Positions 35,098-44,268 of a stretch of DNA of 53,693 bases are shown in pieces. The DNA comes from Bacteroidaceae bacterium. GTDB taxonomy: Bacteria > Bacteroidota > Bacteroidia > Bacteroidales > Bacteroidaceae. How positions within the stretch are numbered: position 1 is the first letter of the stretch; each line of letters opens with the position of its first letter. The position numbers were made by a program, and so were the translations under genes. The stretch spans positions 1-53,693 of the forward strand of contig JAFWYQ010000054.1 of assembly GCA_017517605.1 (NCBI GenBank), written 5' to 3'. The notes under the pieces are model-generated. The model was not told the origin of the DNA. It ran no database searches and was given only the letters and a program-made list of their open reading frames with translations.

Positions 35098-35811
35098 ATG
35101 CACACCGCCATCCTTCAATCCCTGCGCCTGCACATCGATGCAGAGAAGGCCATTGTACTCCCCCGTTTCTTCAAGACAGGGGAAGGAGAATATGGCGAGG
35201 GAGACAAATTCATGGGTATTGCCGTACCCCATATCCGCTTGGTGGCCAAGGAATATAGCCATGCACCGTTGGAGGTAGTGAACCGCCTGCTCGACAGTGA
35301 ATGGCACGAGTGCCGCATGTGTGCCCTGTTGATATTGGTAATGAAGTACAAAAAATCGACAGAAGAAGAGAGGCAGGCCATCTTTGACCTTTACCTGAGC
35401 CGTACAGAGCGCATCAACAACTGGGATTTGGTAGACCTCTCAGCACCCAACATCGTGGGTGAGCACCTGTATTCATCCACCGAACGCACCATTCTCTACC
35501 AACTGGCCGAAAGCCCTTTGCTATGGGAGCGACGGATTGCCATAGTAAGCACTTTGAATTTTATCCGTAAAGGAGATTTTGGCGACACTTTTGCATTGGC
35601 CGACAAATTGGTTGACTCACGCCACGACCTCATGCAGAAAGCCGTCGGATGGATGCTACGCGAGATGGGGAAACGCGACATCTCCCTCCTTCGCATCTTC
35701 CTCGACAAACATGCCGCTACCATGCCCCGCACCATGCTCCGCTATGCCATCGAAAAGATGGATGTTACCGAACGACGCGATTGGATGGAGAGAAAAAAGA
35801 TGATTGAATAA
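35098..35811 (+). CDS. AlkD-like DNA alkylation repair protein
   Basis: The 237-residue, all-helical HEAT-like protein has the AlkD signatures FFKTGEGEYGEGDKFMGIAV near the start, SEWHECRMCALLILV, NNWDLVDLSAPNIVG and RRIAIVSTLNFIRKGDF. AlkD glycosylases remove bulky N3- and N7-alkylpurines without base flipping, using a Trp and Asp pair; WDLVD at about residue 103 is the likely site. It starts 6 bp after the DUF1847 stop and is closed by a strong bidirectional terminator. Confidence 0.88.
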   Translation: MHTAILQSLRLHIDAEKAIVLPRFFKTGEGEYGEGDKFMGIAVPHIRLVAKEYSHAPLEVVNRLLDSEWHECRMCALLILVMKYKKSTEEERQAIFDLYLSRTERINNWDLVDLSAPNIVGEHLYSSTERTILYQLAESPLLWERRIAIVSTLNFIRKGDFGDTFALADKLVDSRHDLMQKAVGWMLREMGKRDISLLRIFLDKHAATMPRTMLRYAIEKMDVTERRDWMERKKMIE

Positions 35812-35846
35812 AGTTAACGTGTGTTCGTATCAAACTCACCGTATAT

Positions 35847-35883
35847 AAAAAAGGGTGTGCCCATTATCGGACACACCCTTTTT
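35847..35883. terminator. Bidirectional terminator between alkD and GH146 genes
   Basis: AAAAAAGGGTGTG and CACACCCTTTTT enclose CCCATTATCGGA between the convergent genes. Confidence 0.85.
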
Positions 35884-35903
35884 CTATCACGTTATCAAAT
35901 CCA

Positions 35904-38303
35904 TTACTTTATCAAGCGTACATAGAAGACACCACCGGCCACTGTGCCCGGCTTGCTCTGGAAACGTACGTTGATGACTTGCTTGCCCTTCAACCATTCA
36001 GCAGGAATGGTGTATTCAGCATTCACAAAAGCCTCGCGCTTCCACTTGCCCACAATGTTTTCAGAGGCCAGCACCTGGTCGTCAATCATGATGTCGAACG
36101 AACGGTTGCCACTTTCATTACCCCAGTAGCGTACCATCAACTTGAGATTCTCCTCGCCCTTGGTATCCATGTTATATGAGAAGTATCCACCATTGCTTGC
36201 ATCGCGCCAGCCTTCGCTCTGGAAGTTACCCTTTTGTGAACGTTCGGTCTTCATCTGATGATCCACCTCGGGTTGTTGCTCAGCTGTAGCTACCGCATCC
36301 ACAGTGCGTGCATCAAGCTCCAGTTTTTGTTGCTCAGCTTCACGCATACTCTGCTGATAATCGGCATACTCTTTCTTGCTCATTGAGAGCCAGTACATCA
36401 TATAACGGCTATCGTGAATACCACTGAATGGCTCCAACTCAAGGTCTTTGAACTTTCCTTCAAACAAACCTGGTACGGTGAAATGCATAGGCTTTCCACT
36501 AACGGGTTGCATATTCTGGAGTTTCTGCACAATCTCTTCGCGCTCGCCAATCAAGAACGGAGTATCGAAAAGCGATACCAACGGACCGTGAGCGATGTGT
36601 GCCCAACGGCCATCATTGGCCACCAAGCCATCCAGACGATAGTTGCCCATGCGTGCACCCAACAGGATAGGACCGCGCATAATGGCAATGTAGTTGGGGA
36701 GGTTAGGCAATTCTTCAACGGTTATCGACATGGGCATGGTGACTTCAATGACATCGCCCTTCTTCCACTTGCGCTCAATCTCGATATAAGACGAGGGTTG
36801 TGCACCCACCGCATAGTCCTTGCCCTTGCAGATGACCTTCATCTCGCCGGGCTTCACCCACCACGGGCAACGGATTTTGAGTTTCAGCTTCTGTGACTTG
36901 CCCGAGACAGTAAAACGCACGGTTTCTTCGTTGGGGAAATTGGTCTCTTGCTTCAAGCTGAATTTCTTCTCTTTCCAATCGAGCTGAGAAGCGACAAACA
37001 AGTTTACAGACAATTCATCATCCGTATGTGTATAGATGAATTCACCATATTTACCATGATTCTCCATACCTGTACCAACACAACACCACATACCACTATT
37101 GGGCTGAGAATAAACACGATAGTGTGCAGGACGTGCAGGTGTAAAGTATACATATCCTCCGTGCTCAGGATGTTGAGTAGAGAGGATGTGGTTGAACATG
37201 GCACGTTCGTAGTAGTCAGCGTAACGTACATCACCTGTCATACGGAACAGATTCTGCGTCAACTTCATCATGTTGTTGGTGTTGCACGATTCAGGACCTT
37301 CGCGATCGTCCACATAGCTCTTGCAATCGTCAGCCGATGCAAAATGCTCGCGACGGCTATTGCCACCGAATGCCAACGAACGGGTGTTCACCACCGTTTC
37401 CCAGAAGAATTCTGATGCTTTCTGATAGTATGCAGCCTCTTCATCATTACCTGCCAATTGATACATCTCTGCAGTTCGTGCATGGCCAACCACCTTAGGC
37501 ACCTGTGTATTGGCATGTTTGTTGTCCAAATTGTCAACACCCTTAGCCATGCTATCCAACAACCAACGGTGAGCAAAACGTCTGGCCACGTTCAAATACT
37601 TCATGTCGCCAGTCATTTGATAAGCATCAGCATACACCTCGTTCATACCACCAAACTCCTGGCCACACATTCTCTCCATCTCTTCGTCTGTCAAGGATGC
37701 AGTTACATCACATCCCCAATCGCAAAGTTTCAAGAACATCTCCTTGGCCAATTCGCTATCGGCATACATCCAAGCATCGCGCAATCCGGCAAATGTCTTG
37801 TGGATGTTGTACCAAGGCACCCAATAACGGTTTACAAAGCCATAGTTTCCACTCTTCACTTCGCCCCACAGGCGTTCGCTATCAGGCACACCACCTACAT
37901 AACCATTACCATTCTTATCCTGGCAACGCTTGAGCTCGGCAAGCACATAATCCAATCTCTCTTTACATGCCTGATTGCCTGTAGCAGCATAGTGCATGGC
38001 CAATGCAGAGATATAGTGACCACCCACATGACCATCCAATCCCTCCCAATTAGGGAAATATTCAGCCTTCTTAGGTAAACCAGCTTCCTTCAAGAAAGGA
38101 GCCAACAAACGGTCTGTATCGTATTGTAACAATACATCCACATTCAAGTCCATGGCATGTTTGAAGGGACCATCCAACAATTGTACTTCAGACAGAGAGA
38201 ATGTGTTCGAATAGAGTTTGTCTTGCGACATAGCCGTGCCGGCAGATGCAGAAAGAGCGACTGCCAGCAGAAGAGTTTTAACTGAATTTGTAGGTTTCAT
38301 CAT
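35904..38303 (-). CDS. GH146 (GH127-like) beta-L-arabinofuranosidase, secreted
   Basis: The 799-residue protein has a signal peptide (MMKPTNSVKTLLLAVALSAS to AMSQ). An (alpha/alpha)6 barrel of the DUF1680/GH127 type is followed by beta domains and an extra C-terminal beta-sandwich (FDIMIDDQVLASENIVG). The zinc-thiolate site of this clan is complete: Glu338 and Cys340 in GPESCNTNNM, and Cys407 and Cys408 in WCCVGTGMENHGKYGEF, with one of the paired Cys being the nucleophile. GH146 enzymes release L-arabinose from beta-linked arabinofuranosides, as in rhamnogalacturonan II and extensin glycans. The start is the double ATG at 38303/38300; the longer reading frame adds only leader residues. It stands alone, without transport genes. 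Confidence 0.9.
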   Translation of the reverse strand: MMKPTNSVKTLLLAVALSASAGTAMSQDKLYSNTFSLSEVQLLDGPFKHAMDLNVDVLLQYDTDRLLAPFLKEAGLPKKAEYFPNWEGLDGHVGGHYISALAMHYAATGNQACKERLDYVLAELKRCQDKNGNGYVGGVPDSERLWGEVKSGNYGFVNRYWVPWYNIHKTFAGLRDAWMYADSELAKEMFLKLCDWGCDVTASLTDEEMERMCGQEFGGMNEVYADAYQMTGDMKYLNVARRFAHRWLLDSMAKGVDNLDNKHANTQVPKVVGHARTAEMYQLAGNDEEAAYYQKASEFFWETVVNTRSLAFGGNSRREHFASADDCKSYVDDREGPESCNTNNMMKLTQNLFRMTGDVRYADYYERAMFNHILSTQHPEHGGYVYFTPARPAHYRVYSQPNSGMWCCVGTGMENHGKYGEFIYTHTDDELSVNLFVASQLDWKEKKFSLKQETNFPNEETVRFTVSGKSQKLKLKIRCPWWVKPGEMKVICKGKDYAVGAQPSSYIEIERKWKKGDVIEVTMPMSITVEELPNLPNYIAIMRGPILLGARMGNYRLDGLVANDGRWAHIAHGPLVSLFDTPFLIGEREEIVQKLQNMQPVSGKPMHFTVPGLFEGKFKDLELEPFSGIHDSRYMMYWLSMSKKEYADYQQSMREAEQQKLELDARTVDAVATAEQQPEVDHQMKTERSQKGNFQSEGWRDASNGGYFSYNMDTKGEENLKLMVRYWGNESGNRSFDIMIDDQVLASENIVGKWKREAFVNAEYTIPAEWLKGKQVINVRFQSKPGTVAGGVFYVRLIK

Positions 38304-38336
38304 ATTGTTTTTGTTTGAATAATATTTATAATTGCG

Positions 38337-38344
38337 CAAATATA
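38337..38344 (-). promoter_or_regulatory. -7 box of the GH146 gene
   Basis: On the minus strand TATATTTG, 33 bp before the ATG. No TTTG at the right distance. Confidence 0.45.
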
Positions 38345-38540
38345 TATGAAATATTTCTATTGTAAGCTATTTTTCAAAAGAAATAAGGCTATATCGTATA
38401 TTTTCTTAAATTTCCTATGATAGATCATAACCTTAGGCACCTTGGAAGAATCACCATTCCTTAGCCGAAAGAATACTAATCTTCGACATGTAAGAATGCA
38501 TTCTTTGGGCGATGCCATCGAGATACGTTTCATAGACACA

Positions 38541-38600
38541 CAAGATACGGATGTTGAGGCTGAAAGATACCTATCTTCAGCACTCAACATCCGTATCTTG
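38541..38600. repeat. 60-bp near-perfect hairpin
   Basis: CAAGATACGGATGTTGAG pairs with CTCAACATCCGTATCTTG. The stem continues as GCTGAAAGATA with TATCTTCAGC (one unpaired base on each side) to a 2-base loop. It is 27 bp past the DUF3108 stop. The 323-bp gap 38304-38626 also holds smaller palindromes (AGAATGCATTCT, CGATGCCATCG), but no gene. Confidence 0.85.
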
Positions 38601-38626
38601 AACATCCAAAAAGCTAAGCCTTTTTC

Positions 38627-39442
38627 TCACTTCCTCACGATAGAGGTCATAGGATGGCGATTTCCTTTGATATTTTTAAGGAAGGCCTTGGCCGAACCGA
38701 AATTAAGGAAGAGGTCAAGACGGACGGGCAAGTGATTTTTGTCATCGGTAACGTAGAAGGTGATAACCTCCTGTTCTTTTCCCTTTTTATCGTACTCTAC
38801 AAGAGAAAATACAAGACAACGATACACTGTTTCATCATCATCCTCTGCCTCGAATTTCTTTTTACCTCGATAAATAAGGGTCTGTTCTTCCACCCGTCTT
38901 CCTGTAGCCATCTGAAAGTGTATCTTATCACCCACTTTATAGTCCGTAGGGTCAAACGAACGGGCACGTTGCAGAATACTGAGCATATCGTATATACACT
39001 CATCCATGGTCTCTTCGGAAGTCTTTATAGTGCCGTCCCTATGCAAGCGTTGTTGATTGGCTTTGCTTTTACCATTGGAGTAGGTAAACCAAGCCTCATC
39101 CACGGTGTAGCGTTTACCCTCTTCAGCCCCTTTACGGAAGTAGCGAGGCTCCATGCGCATAGTCATATCACTAATGAGTGTGTCGCGCATCTTGAAGAAG
39201 TGGTCGGCACGCTTACTGCTGGTGGCAACAAGGGAAGTTCTGTATCCATCTGTCCCGTCAGGCAAAGTAATGGCATCCGTCTTTAGGCAAGAAACTCCGG
39301 CCTTTATCCATACAAATTTCCAATTGAAATACATTTCGTAATCCAACTGTTCGCCACTCTGAAAAGCGTTGTTCTCAGCTGGGCATTGGGCATTGACACT
39401 CAGAGAAAAGAGTATCAGGATGAGGGAAAGAAGTTTTTTCAT
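38627..39442 (-). CDS. DUF3108 exported protein
   Basis: The 271-residue protein has a signal peptide (MKKLLSLILILFSLSVNAQ), with Gln at the cleavage point. The mature part has the DUF3108 outline: GEQLDYEMYFNWKFVWIKAG at the start, a strand-rich middle, RVEEQTLIYRGKKKFEAEDD, and LPVRLDLFLNFGSAKAFLKN at the end. The fold is beta-rich and the family is periplasmic, with no confirmed activity. The start lies 2 bp after the stop of the Ig-like lipoprotein gene, so the two are surely one transcript. Confidence 0.85.
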   Translation of the reverse strand: MKKLLSLILILFSLSVNAQCPAENNAFQSGEQLDYEMYFNWKFVWIKAGVSCLKTDAITLPDGTDGYRTSLVATSSKRADHFFKMRDTLISDMTMRMEPRYFRKGAEEGKRYTVDEAWFTYSNGKSKANQQRLHRDGTIKTSEETMDECIYDMLSILQRARSFDPTDYKVGDKIHFQMATGRRVEEQTLIYRGKKKFEAEDDDETVYRCLVFSLVEYDKKGKEQEVITFYVTDDKNHLPVRLDLFLNFGSAKAFLKNIKGNRHPMTSIVRK

Positions 39443-39444
39443 AG

Positions 39445-41394
39445 TTACTTGTTTTTTCTCTTTCGTTCTTCACGCTCAGCATTCTTGCTTCGCTTCTCTT
39501 TCTTTTCTTCAGGTTTTTGTTTGGTTATATCCAATGGCTTCTGCTTGGTGACTGGTGTAGCATGGATATCCCAATCCTGTCGCATATCCCACAAGGCGCG
39601 CACTTCCAACATTTGAGGATAGTAATAGACGTGCTCGGGTTGTAAGTGGTCGGCATAAAGTCCTGTATCCCACTTGCCGTTTCCATTCGTATCATCAATG
39701 ATGCGTGCGTAGTATTTACCCGGATTGAGGAAGAAGAATTGGGCATGTCCCTTTTCCAACTTTTGTTTCCTCACAGGTTTGTCATCACCACTAAGCAGTT
39801 CCACGTAGGCGTTGGACGAAAGGTTGCTACCTCTTACATCGAAAGCCACAGTACCATAATCATCAAGCGAACGCATCTTCATGGTTTGCTTCATCTTATC
39901 AGTATGTAATCCGTAGATACCGGTAAAGGCCGCCGAGTCTATGACGAGTTCATACTCCTGCTCGGGTCTCCATTCGGCACGAATACGATATTTACGCGTA
40001 TATCCGTCCATAAATTCGAAACGATAAGGTATATCCTTCCACAAAGTGTCCACCTTCAATCGCAAGTGTATAGCTTGTGTATCAATACGCGCCAAGGGTT
40101 CCTCGAAATCAAGGGTAAGAGTGGCGTGTACATCCTTGATGCTCTTCACCTTGGGTTTCATAAATTTGATAGGAGGCAATGTATCTGTCAACTCCTCACC
40201 CTCTTTCAAGCGGCGACGACGTTTCTTGAGTTCTTTCTGGAATTCTTCCATCTCTCTATCCTTATCCTTCTGTATCATGGCCAATGTTTTCTTAGAAGCC
40301 ATGTAAAGGGTGTCGGTGCGTGGTGCAAGTTGCCCCAATGTGTCAGTATAGAGATAACCAAGCGTCATTTCCAGAGTATCCAATTTAATGATGGTAGAAT
40401 CCTTAATCCAATAGTGGATTGTATCGTTGTGAAGACTCTTCTCTATAATAAAGGCATCCTTTTCATCAAAATTCAATCCCTTGAGCGTGGGCAAGGTATC
40501 GGCCTTAGAAGCAAAGTAGATGGAGAACTTGTTGGGAGTAAGTCGCTCATTCTTGAGCAGATACTGGGAACTCACCTCCTCCTTGAATGCTCTGAGCAAC
40601 AAATCATCGGGAAGATAGCGGGTATAAGGTACATCAATGATGGTATCGATAGTGAGTGAGTCAATCCAAAAGGTATCTTTCCGTATGGCAGGTTCGCCAT
40701 AGGGAATGACAAGCGAATCCATGAAGGCAATCATCTCGCTCTTTTGACTGAAATGATAGTTCTGATCACCGTCCATCAATCCATAAATGCGGTATTCCCC
40801 AGGGGCTATACCTTTGATGGAGAAGCGTCCACCTGCATCGGTACGCGAAATGCGTTCAAGGGGTTTGGTTGTAAAGGCCGTATCCGAAAGGTCGGCATAC
40901 AGTCCCACTTGCATTCCCTTGATAGGTTCCAAATTCTCGGCATTCAAGATTGTGCCCGCCACCTCCATAGAGTCAATGGCATTGCCAGTGGAGAAGGTAA
41001 AAGCAAATTGCCCCATGGGGTTTCCCTCATTGTTATCTGTAATGGCATCACCGAAGTCGATGGAGTATGTGGTGTTGGGTTTCAAGCTGTCCACCAATTC
41101 CACAATGACCCGTTTGCCACTGGTCTTGATCTCCGGCATATCAATCTGTGGAGGCGAAATGACAACCTTTTCCGAAGCATTCTGCAATTTGATGTATTCG
41201 TCGAACTCCAACACAATGCGTTTCTCGTCGCTATTGAGCGCTCCAATGGCAGGATGGCTGCGCACCATCACCGGTGGTGTCTCATCATAGAGGCCACCGT
41301 CGGGTGACGCCATACGGGCACACGAAACGATGAGCATTGCCAGCAACACAAGCAAGCCGAGCAGACGTTTGTTGTATGTAGGTTGGTTGGTCAT
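39445..41394 (-). CDS. Lipoprotein with Ig-like (SbsA/Big_5) domain
   Basis: The 649-residue protein has a lipoprotein signal (LLVLLAMLIVSCARM). An SbsA-type Ig domain follows at about residues 35-140 (ETPPVMVRSHPAIGALNSDE to FTFSTGNAIDSMEVAG), then a carboxypeptidase-regulatory-like Ig domain at 145-210 (GTILNAENLEPIKGMQVGLY). A long beta-rich part follows, with a second Ig-like region near 420-500. The C-terminal 30 residues are very basic and Lys/Glu-rich (KQKPEEKKEKRSKNAEREER). It is probably an envelope protein facing the periplasm or surface. Function is unknown. It is tightly coupled to the DUF3108 gene, and a CTAGA array lies just upstream. Confidence 0.85.
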   Translation of the reverse strand: MTNQPTYNKRLLGLLVLLAMLIVSCARMASPDGGLYDETPPVMVRSHPAIGALNSDEKRIVLEFDEYIKLQNASEKVVISPPQIDMPEIKTSGKRVIVELVDSLKPNTTYSIDFGDAITDNNEGNPMGQFAFTFSTGNAIDSMEVAGTILNAENLEPIKGMQVGLYADLSDTAFTTKPLERISRTDAGGRFSIKGIAPGEYRIYGLMDGDQNYHFSQKSEMIAFMDSLVIPYGEPAIRKDTFWIDSLTIDTIIDVPYTRYLPDDLLLRAFKEEVSSQYLLKNERLTPNKFSIYFASKADTLPTLKGLNFDEKDAFIIEKSLHNDTIHYWIKDSTIIKLDTLEMTLGYLYTDTLGQLAPRTDTLYMASKKTLAMIQKDKDREMEEFQKELKKRRRRLKEGEELTDTLPPIKFMKPKVKSIKDVHATLTLDFEEPLARIDTQAIHLRLKVDTLWKDIPYRFEFMDGYTRKYRIRAEWRPEQEYELVIDSAAFTGIYGLHTDKMKQTMKMRSLDDYGTVAFDVRGSNLSSNAYVELLSGDDKPVRKQKLEKGHAQFFFLNPGKYYARIIDDTNGNGKWDTGLYADHLQPEHVYYYPQMLEVRALWDMRQDWDIHATPVTKQKPLDITKQKPEEKKEKRSKNAEREERKRKNK

Positions 41395-41402
41395 ATTCTT
41401 TG

Positions 41403-41478
41403 ATTTTTCTAGATTGCCTATATTGTCTAGAGATTCTATATTTTCTATATTATCTAGATTTTCTAGGGATTTAGATAT
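41403..41478. repeat. CTAGA/TCTATATT word array
   Basis: TCTAGA, CTATATTGTCTAGAG, CTATATTTTCTATATTATC and TTTCTAGGGA words alternate, self-complementary like the array at 3332-3402. It fills the gap between the GH3-type gene and the lipoprotein gene. Confidence 0.8.
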
Positions 41479-41483
41479 TTCTG

Positions 41484-42992
41484 TTATTCATTAAATTTCA
41501 ACATCTCATCGATATGTTCACGTGTATTGCTCAAGCGGGGCACCTTGTGCTGTCCGCCCAATTTTCCTTTCGCTTTCAACCAATCGTGGAAAAGGTTGGC
41601 ACGTGCAGGCACCACTTCCAGACATTGCAAGGTGATGTCCTTGTATCGTTTGGCTTCGTAGTCGCTATTCACTTGTTGCAAAGTTTGATCCAACACTTGG
41701 GTGAAGTGCTCTATAGAGTCAGGTGCTACCGAAAATTCGATGAGCCATTGGTGACGGCACTTGGCATCGGCATCCATAAAGACAGGAGCGGCCGAATATT
41801 CACTCACTTGTGCACCGGTAGCGGCACATGCGGCTTGCAGGCCTTTCTCAGCATTCTCCACCACCAACTCTTCGCCAAAGGCATTGATGAAGTGTTTGGT
41901 GCGTCCGGAGATAACAAACTTGTATGGATCTTTGTTGGTAAAGCGCACGGTGTCGCCAATCATATAGCGCCACAATCCGCATGGATTGCTGATGACTACG
42001 GCATAATTGCATCCTATCTCCACACCTGTCAGCGGTACGATATTCGGATTTGGTTTGTCCAATTCGTCCATAGGGATGAATTCGTAGAATACACCGTAAT
42101 CCAACATCAGCATCATGGAAGGATCTGCCGGGTCGTTCTGCACGCCAAAGAATCCTTCGCTGGCATTGTACGTCTCGCGATATTGCATACGGGAACCACG
42201 GATCAGTTGTTGGTACGTTTCGCGGTACGGGGCAAAACTTACTCCTCCGTGGAAGAAAATTTCGAGGTTCGGCCACACCTCGTCCAACGATTGGGCACCG
42301 GTTATCTCCAACACTCGCTTGATGACGGCCATCATCCACGAAGGCACACCAGAGATATTTGTGATGTTCGTGTTGATGGTGCTACGGGCAATCCGCTCCA
42401 TCTTCTCTTCAAAGTCGCTCAACAAAGCTATCTCCTTGGAGGGTACACGAATGAAATTGGCCAACGGATTCATATTCTCGATAAGGATGGCCGAGAGGTC
42501 GCCCACCAAGCTGTGCTTCAGATTGTAGTTGGGCGCATGGCTTCCGCCCAATATGAGTCCCTTGCCATCGAAGAAGCGCGAGTCGGGACGTGTCATCAAA
42601 TAATAGGCCACACAATCCACAGGGCCCATATAGTGCATCTGCTTCAATCCGTCGCGGGTTACGGGTATGAACTTGCTCTTGTCATTGGTTGTTCCTGATG
42701 ATTTGGCGTACCACTTCACCTGCGAAGGCCACAGCACATTACTCTCCCCATGGCGCATACGCTCCACATAGGGTTTGATATCATCATAGGATTGGACGGG
42801 TACACGCAGAGCATACTCCTCATACGTGCGTATGCTATGGTAATCGTGCTTCACACCCCATTCGGTATGGGATGCTTTAGCTATCAGTTTCTTCAACTGC
42901 TCGGCTTGCAGGGCTTCTGCCTGTGTATCGTATGTCAACAAGGTCCGCTGACGCGGTATAAAACCTTTGCTTATCAGTTTGGTAATGCTCAT
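41484..42992 (-). CDS. GH3-family (auxin-responsive-like) acyl-adenylating enzyme
   Basis: The 502-residue protein belongs to the GH3 superfamily of ANL-type acid-amido synthetases. Visible are the phosphate-binding loop WYAKSSGTTNDKSKFIPVT, the middle region FFHGGVSFAPYRETYQQL and YNASEGFFGVQNDP, and the hinge CGLWRYMIGDTVRFT with FVISGRTKHFINAFGEE. In plants such enzymes join amino acids to jasmonate or auxin. Bacterial members are common in Bacteroidetes and their substrate is unknown. It stands alone on the minus strand, divergent from pfkA. Confidence 0.88.
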   Translation of the reverse strand: MSITKLISKGFIPRQRTLLTYDTQAEALQAEQLKKLIAKASHTEWGVKHDYHSIRTYEEYALRVPVQSYDDIKPYVERMRHGESNVLWPSQVKWYAKSSGTTNDKSKFIPVTRDGLKQMHYMGPVDCVAYYLMTRPDSRFFDGKGLILGGSHAPNYNLKHSLVGDLSAILIENMNPLANFIRVPSKEIALLSDFEEKMERIARSTINTNITNISGVPSWMMAVIKRVLEITGAQSLDEVWPNLEIFFHGGVSFAPYRETYQQLIRGSRMQYRETYNASEGFFGVQNDPADPSMMLMLDYGVFYEFIPMDELDKPNPNIVPLTGVEIGCNYAVVISNPCGLWRYMIGDTVRFTNKDPYKFVISGRTKHFINAFGEELVVENAEKGLQAACAATGAQVSEYSAAPVFMDADAKCRHQWLIEFSVAPDSIEHFTQVLDQTLQQVNSDYEAKRYKDITLQCLEVVPARANLFHDWLKAKGKLGGQHKVPRLSNTREHIDEMLKFNE

Positions 42993-43032
42993 TATTTGCT
43001 ATAATTTATCCGAATTTAGATAAAATTTCGTG

Positions 43033-43040
43033 CAAAATTA
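43033..43040 (-). promoter_or_regulatory. -7 box of the GH3-type gene
   Basis: On the minus strand TAATTTTG, 40 bp before the ATG. The -33 element is not clear. Confidence 0.4.
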
Positions 43041-43166
43041 GTGTAAACTTCTGAAAATACCTATCTTTACACGCTGAATTTAACGAATGTTGTGACGGAT
43101 AAGGGCTAAAGGTATAGAAAAAAGCCAACATCAATCCCCAAACCCTACTCCTTAAATCTTAAAAAT

Positions 43167-44177
43167 ATGCGTATCGGAATCCTTACATCGGGCGGTGATT
43201 GTCCCGGCATCAATGCCACCATCCGTGGTGTGTGCAAAACTGCGATTTTGAACTATGGCATGGAGGTCATTGGTATTCATGGTGGCTTCAAAGGCTTGAT
43301 TGACCTTGATTACGAAGTGATGACCGAAAAGTCGCTCACCGGCCTCCTCACCATGGGTGGCACCATCTTGGGCACTTCGCGCGAAAAACCCTATAGCAAG
43401 AAACAAGCCGTACCAGGAATCGACAAACCTGCCATATTGAAGGCCAATATCGAGAAATTAGAATTGGACGCCGTGGTATGCATCGGCGGCAACGGTACAC
43501 AGAAGACCGCTGGCAAGATGGCCCGCGCAGGCATTCCTGTCATTGGTATTCCCAAAACCATCGACAACGATGTGGCCGGCACCGACCTCTGCTTTGGTTT
43601 CCACACGGCCGTCAGCATTGCCACCGAGGCCATCGACCGGCTCCATAGTACCGCCAGTGCACACCGCCGTGTAATGGTCATCGAGGTGATGGGACACAAA
43701 GCTGGATGGATCGCCCTTTATAGCGGTATGGCCGCTGGAGGCGATGTCATCCTCATCCCCGAACGCCCTTATAATATGGAGCGCATCTGTCAGGCCATCA
43801 TGCAACGCATGCAACGGGGAAAGAATTATGCCATCGTGGTGGTGGCCGAAGGGTTGCCTACACCCCGACCAGGACGAGCCGGCGAATACATCGCCTCCAC
43901 CATTACAGAGATGACCGGCATTGATGCTCGTGAAACGGTGCTCGGATATACCCAACGCGGAGGCTCGCCATGCTCCTTCGACCGTATCCTCTCCACCCGC
44001 ATGGGAAGTCACGCAGTAGAGTTGATTGCCGAACGCCAATTCGGCCGTATGGTGGCCGTTAATGGAGGCGACATCACCTCTGTTCCCCTCGTCGAGGTGG
44101 CAGGCAGTACACGCCTTGTACCACCTGACCACGAGCTCGTTATCCAAGGCCAACACATGGGTGTCTGCTTTGGATAA
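43167..44177 (+). CDS. pfkA: 6-phosphofructokinase, group with Asn and Lys at donor-site positions
   Basis: The 336-residue PfkA-family enzyme phosphorylates fructose 6-phosphate in glycolysis. Visible are the N-terminal GILTSGGDCPGINATIRG, the donor loop CIGGNGTQKTAG, the catalytic PKTIDNDV (Asp133), and the substrate segment MGHKAGWIALYSGMAAGGD. E. coli PfkA reads GGDGS and PGTIDND at these two loops. Here Asn109 replaces the Mg-binding Asp, Gly110 is kept, and Lys130 replaces Gly. Lys is typical of pyrophosphate-using enzymes and of the actinobacterial-type ATP enzymes, so the phosphoryl donor is uncertain. A weak -7 box (TATCTTTA) is at 43062-43069. Confidence 0.92.
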   Translation: MRIGILTSGGDCPGINATIRGVCKTAILNYGMEVIGIHGGFKGLIDLDYEVMTEKSLTGLLTMGGTILGTSREKPYSKKQAVPGIDKPAILKANIEKLELDAVVCIGGNGTQKTAGKMARAGIPVIGIPKTIDNDVAGTDLCFGFHTAVSIATEAIDRLHSTASAHRRVMVIEVMGHKAGWIALYSGMAAGGDVILIPERPYNMERICQAIMQRMQRGKNYAIVVVAEGLPTPRPGRAGEYIASTITEMTGIDARETVLGYTQRGGSPCSFDRILSTRMGSHAVELIAERQFGRMVAVNGGDITSVPLVEVAGSTRLVPPDHELVIQGQHMGVCFG

Positions 44178-44200
44178 AATGAAGAAAACAAACACTTTTC

Positions 44201-44231
44201 TTTGTGTTTCAGTTTTCTTGACGTATCTTTG
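44201..44231 (+). promoter_or_regulatory. Promoter of the acyl-CoA ligase gene
   Basis: TTTG (44201-44204), 19 bp, then TATCTTTG (44224-44231), giving a leader of about 30 nt. Confidence 0.75.
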
Positions 44232-44268
44232 CACCCGCTAACTGTTTTAAGTGAAACTAATTTAAAAT

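Noticed and set aside
38357..38605. 82-codon minus-strand frame in the gap upstream of the GH146 gene
   Set aside because: It is read through the 60-bp hairpin and smaller palindromes, with no promoter or ribosome site and no recognisable family.
41514..42698. 394-codon plus-strand frame across the GH3-type gene
   Set aside because: Antisense shadow; the minus strand has all the adenylating-enzyme motifs.
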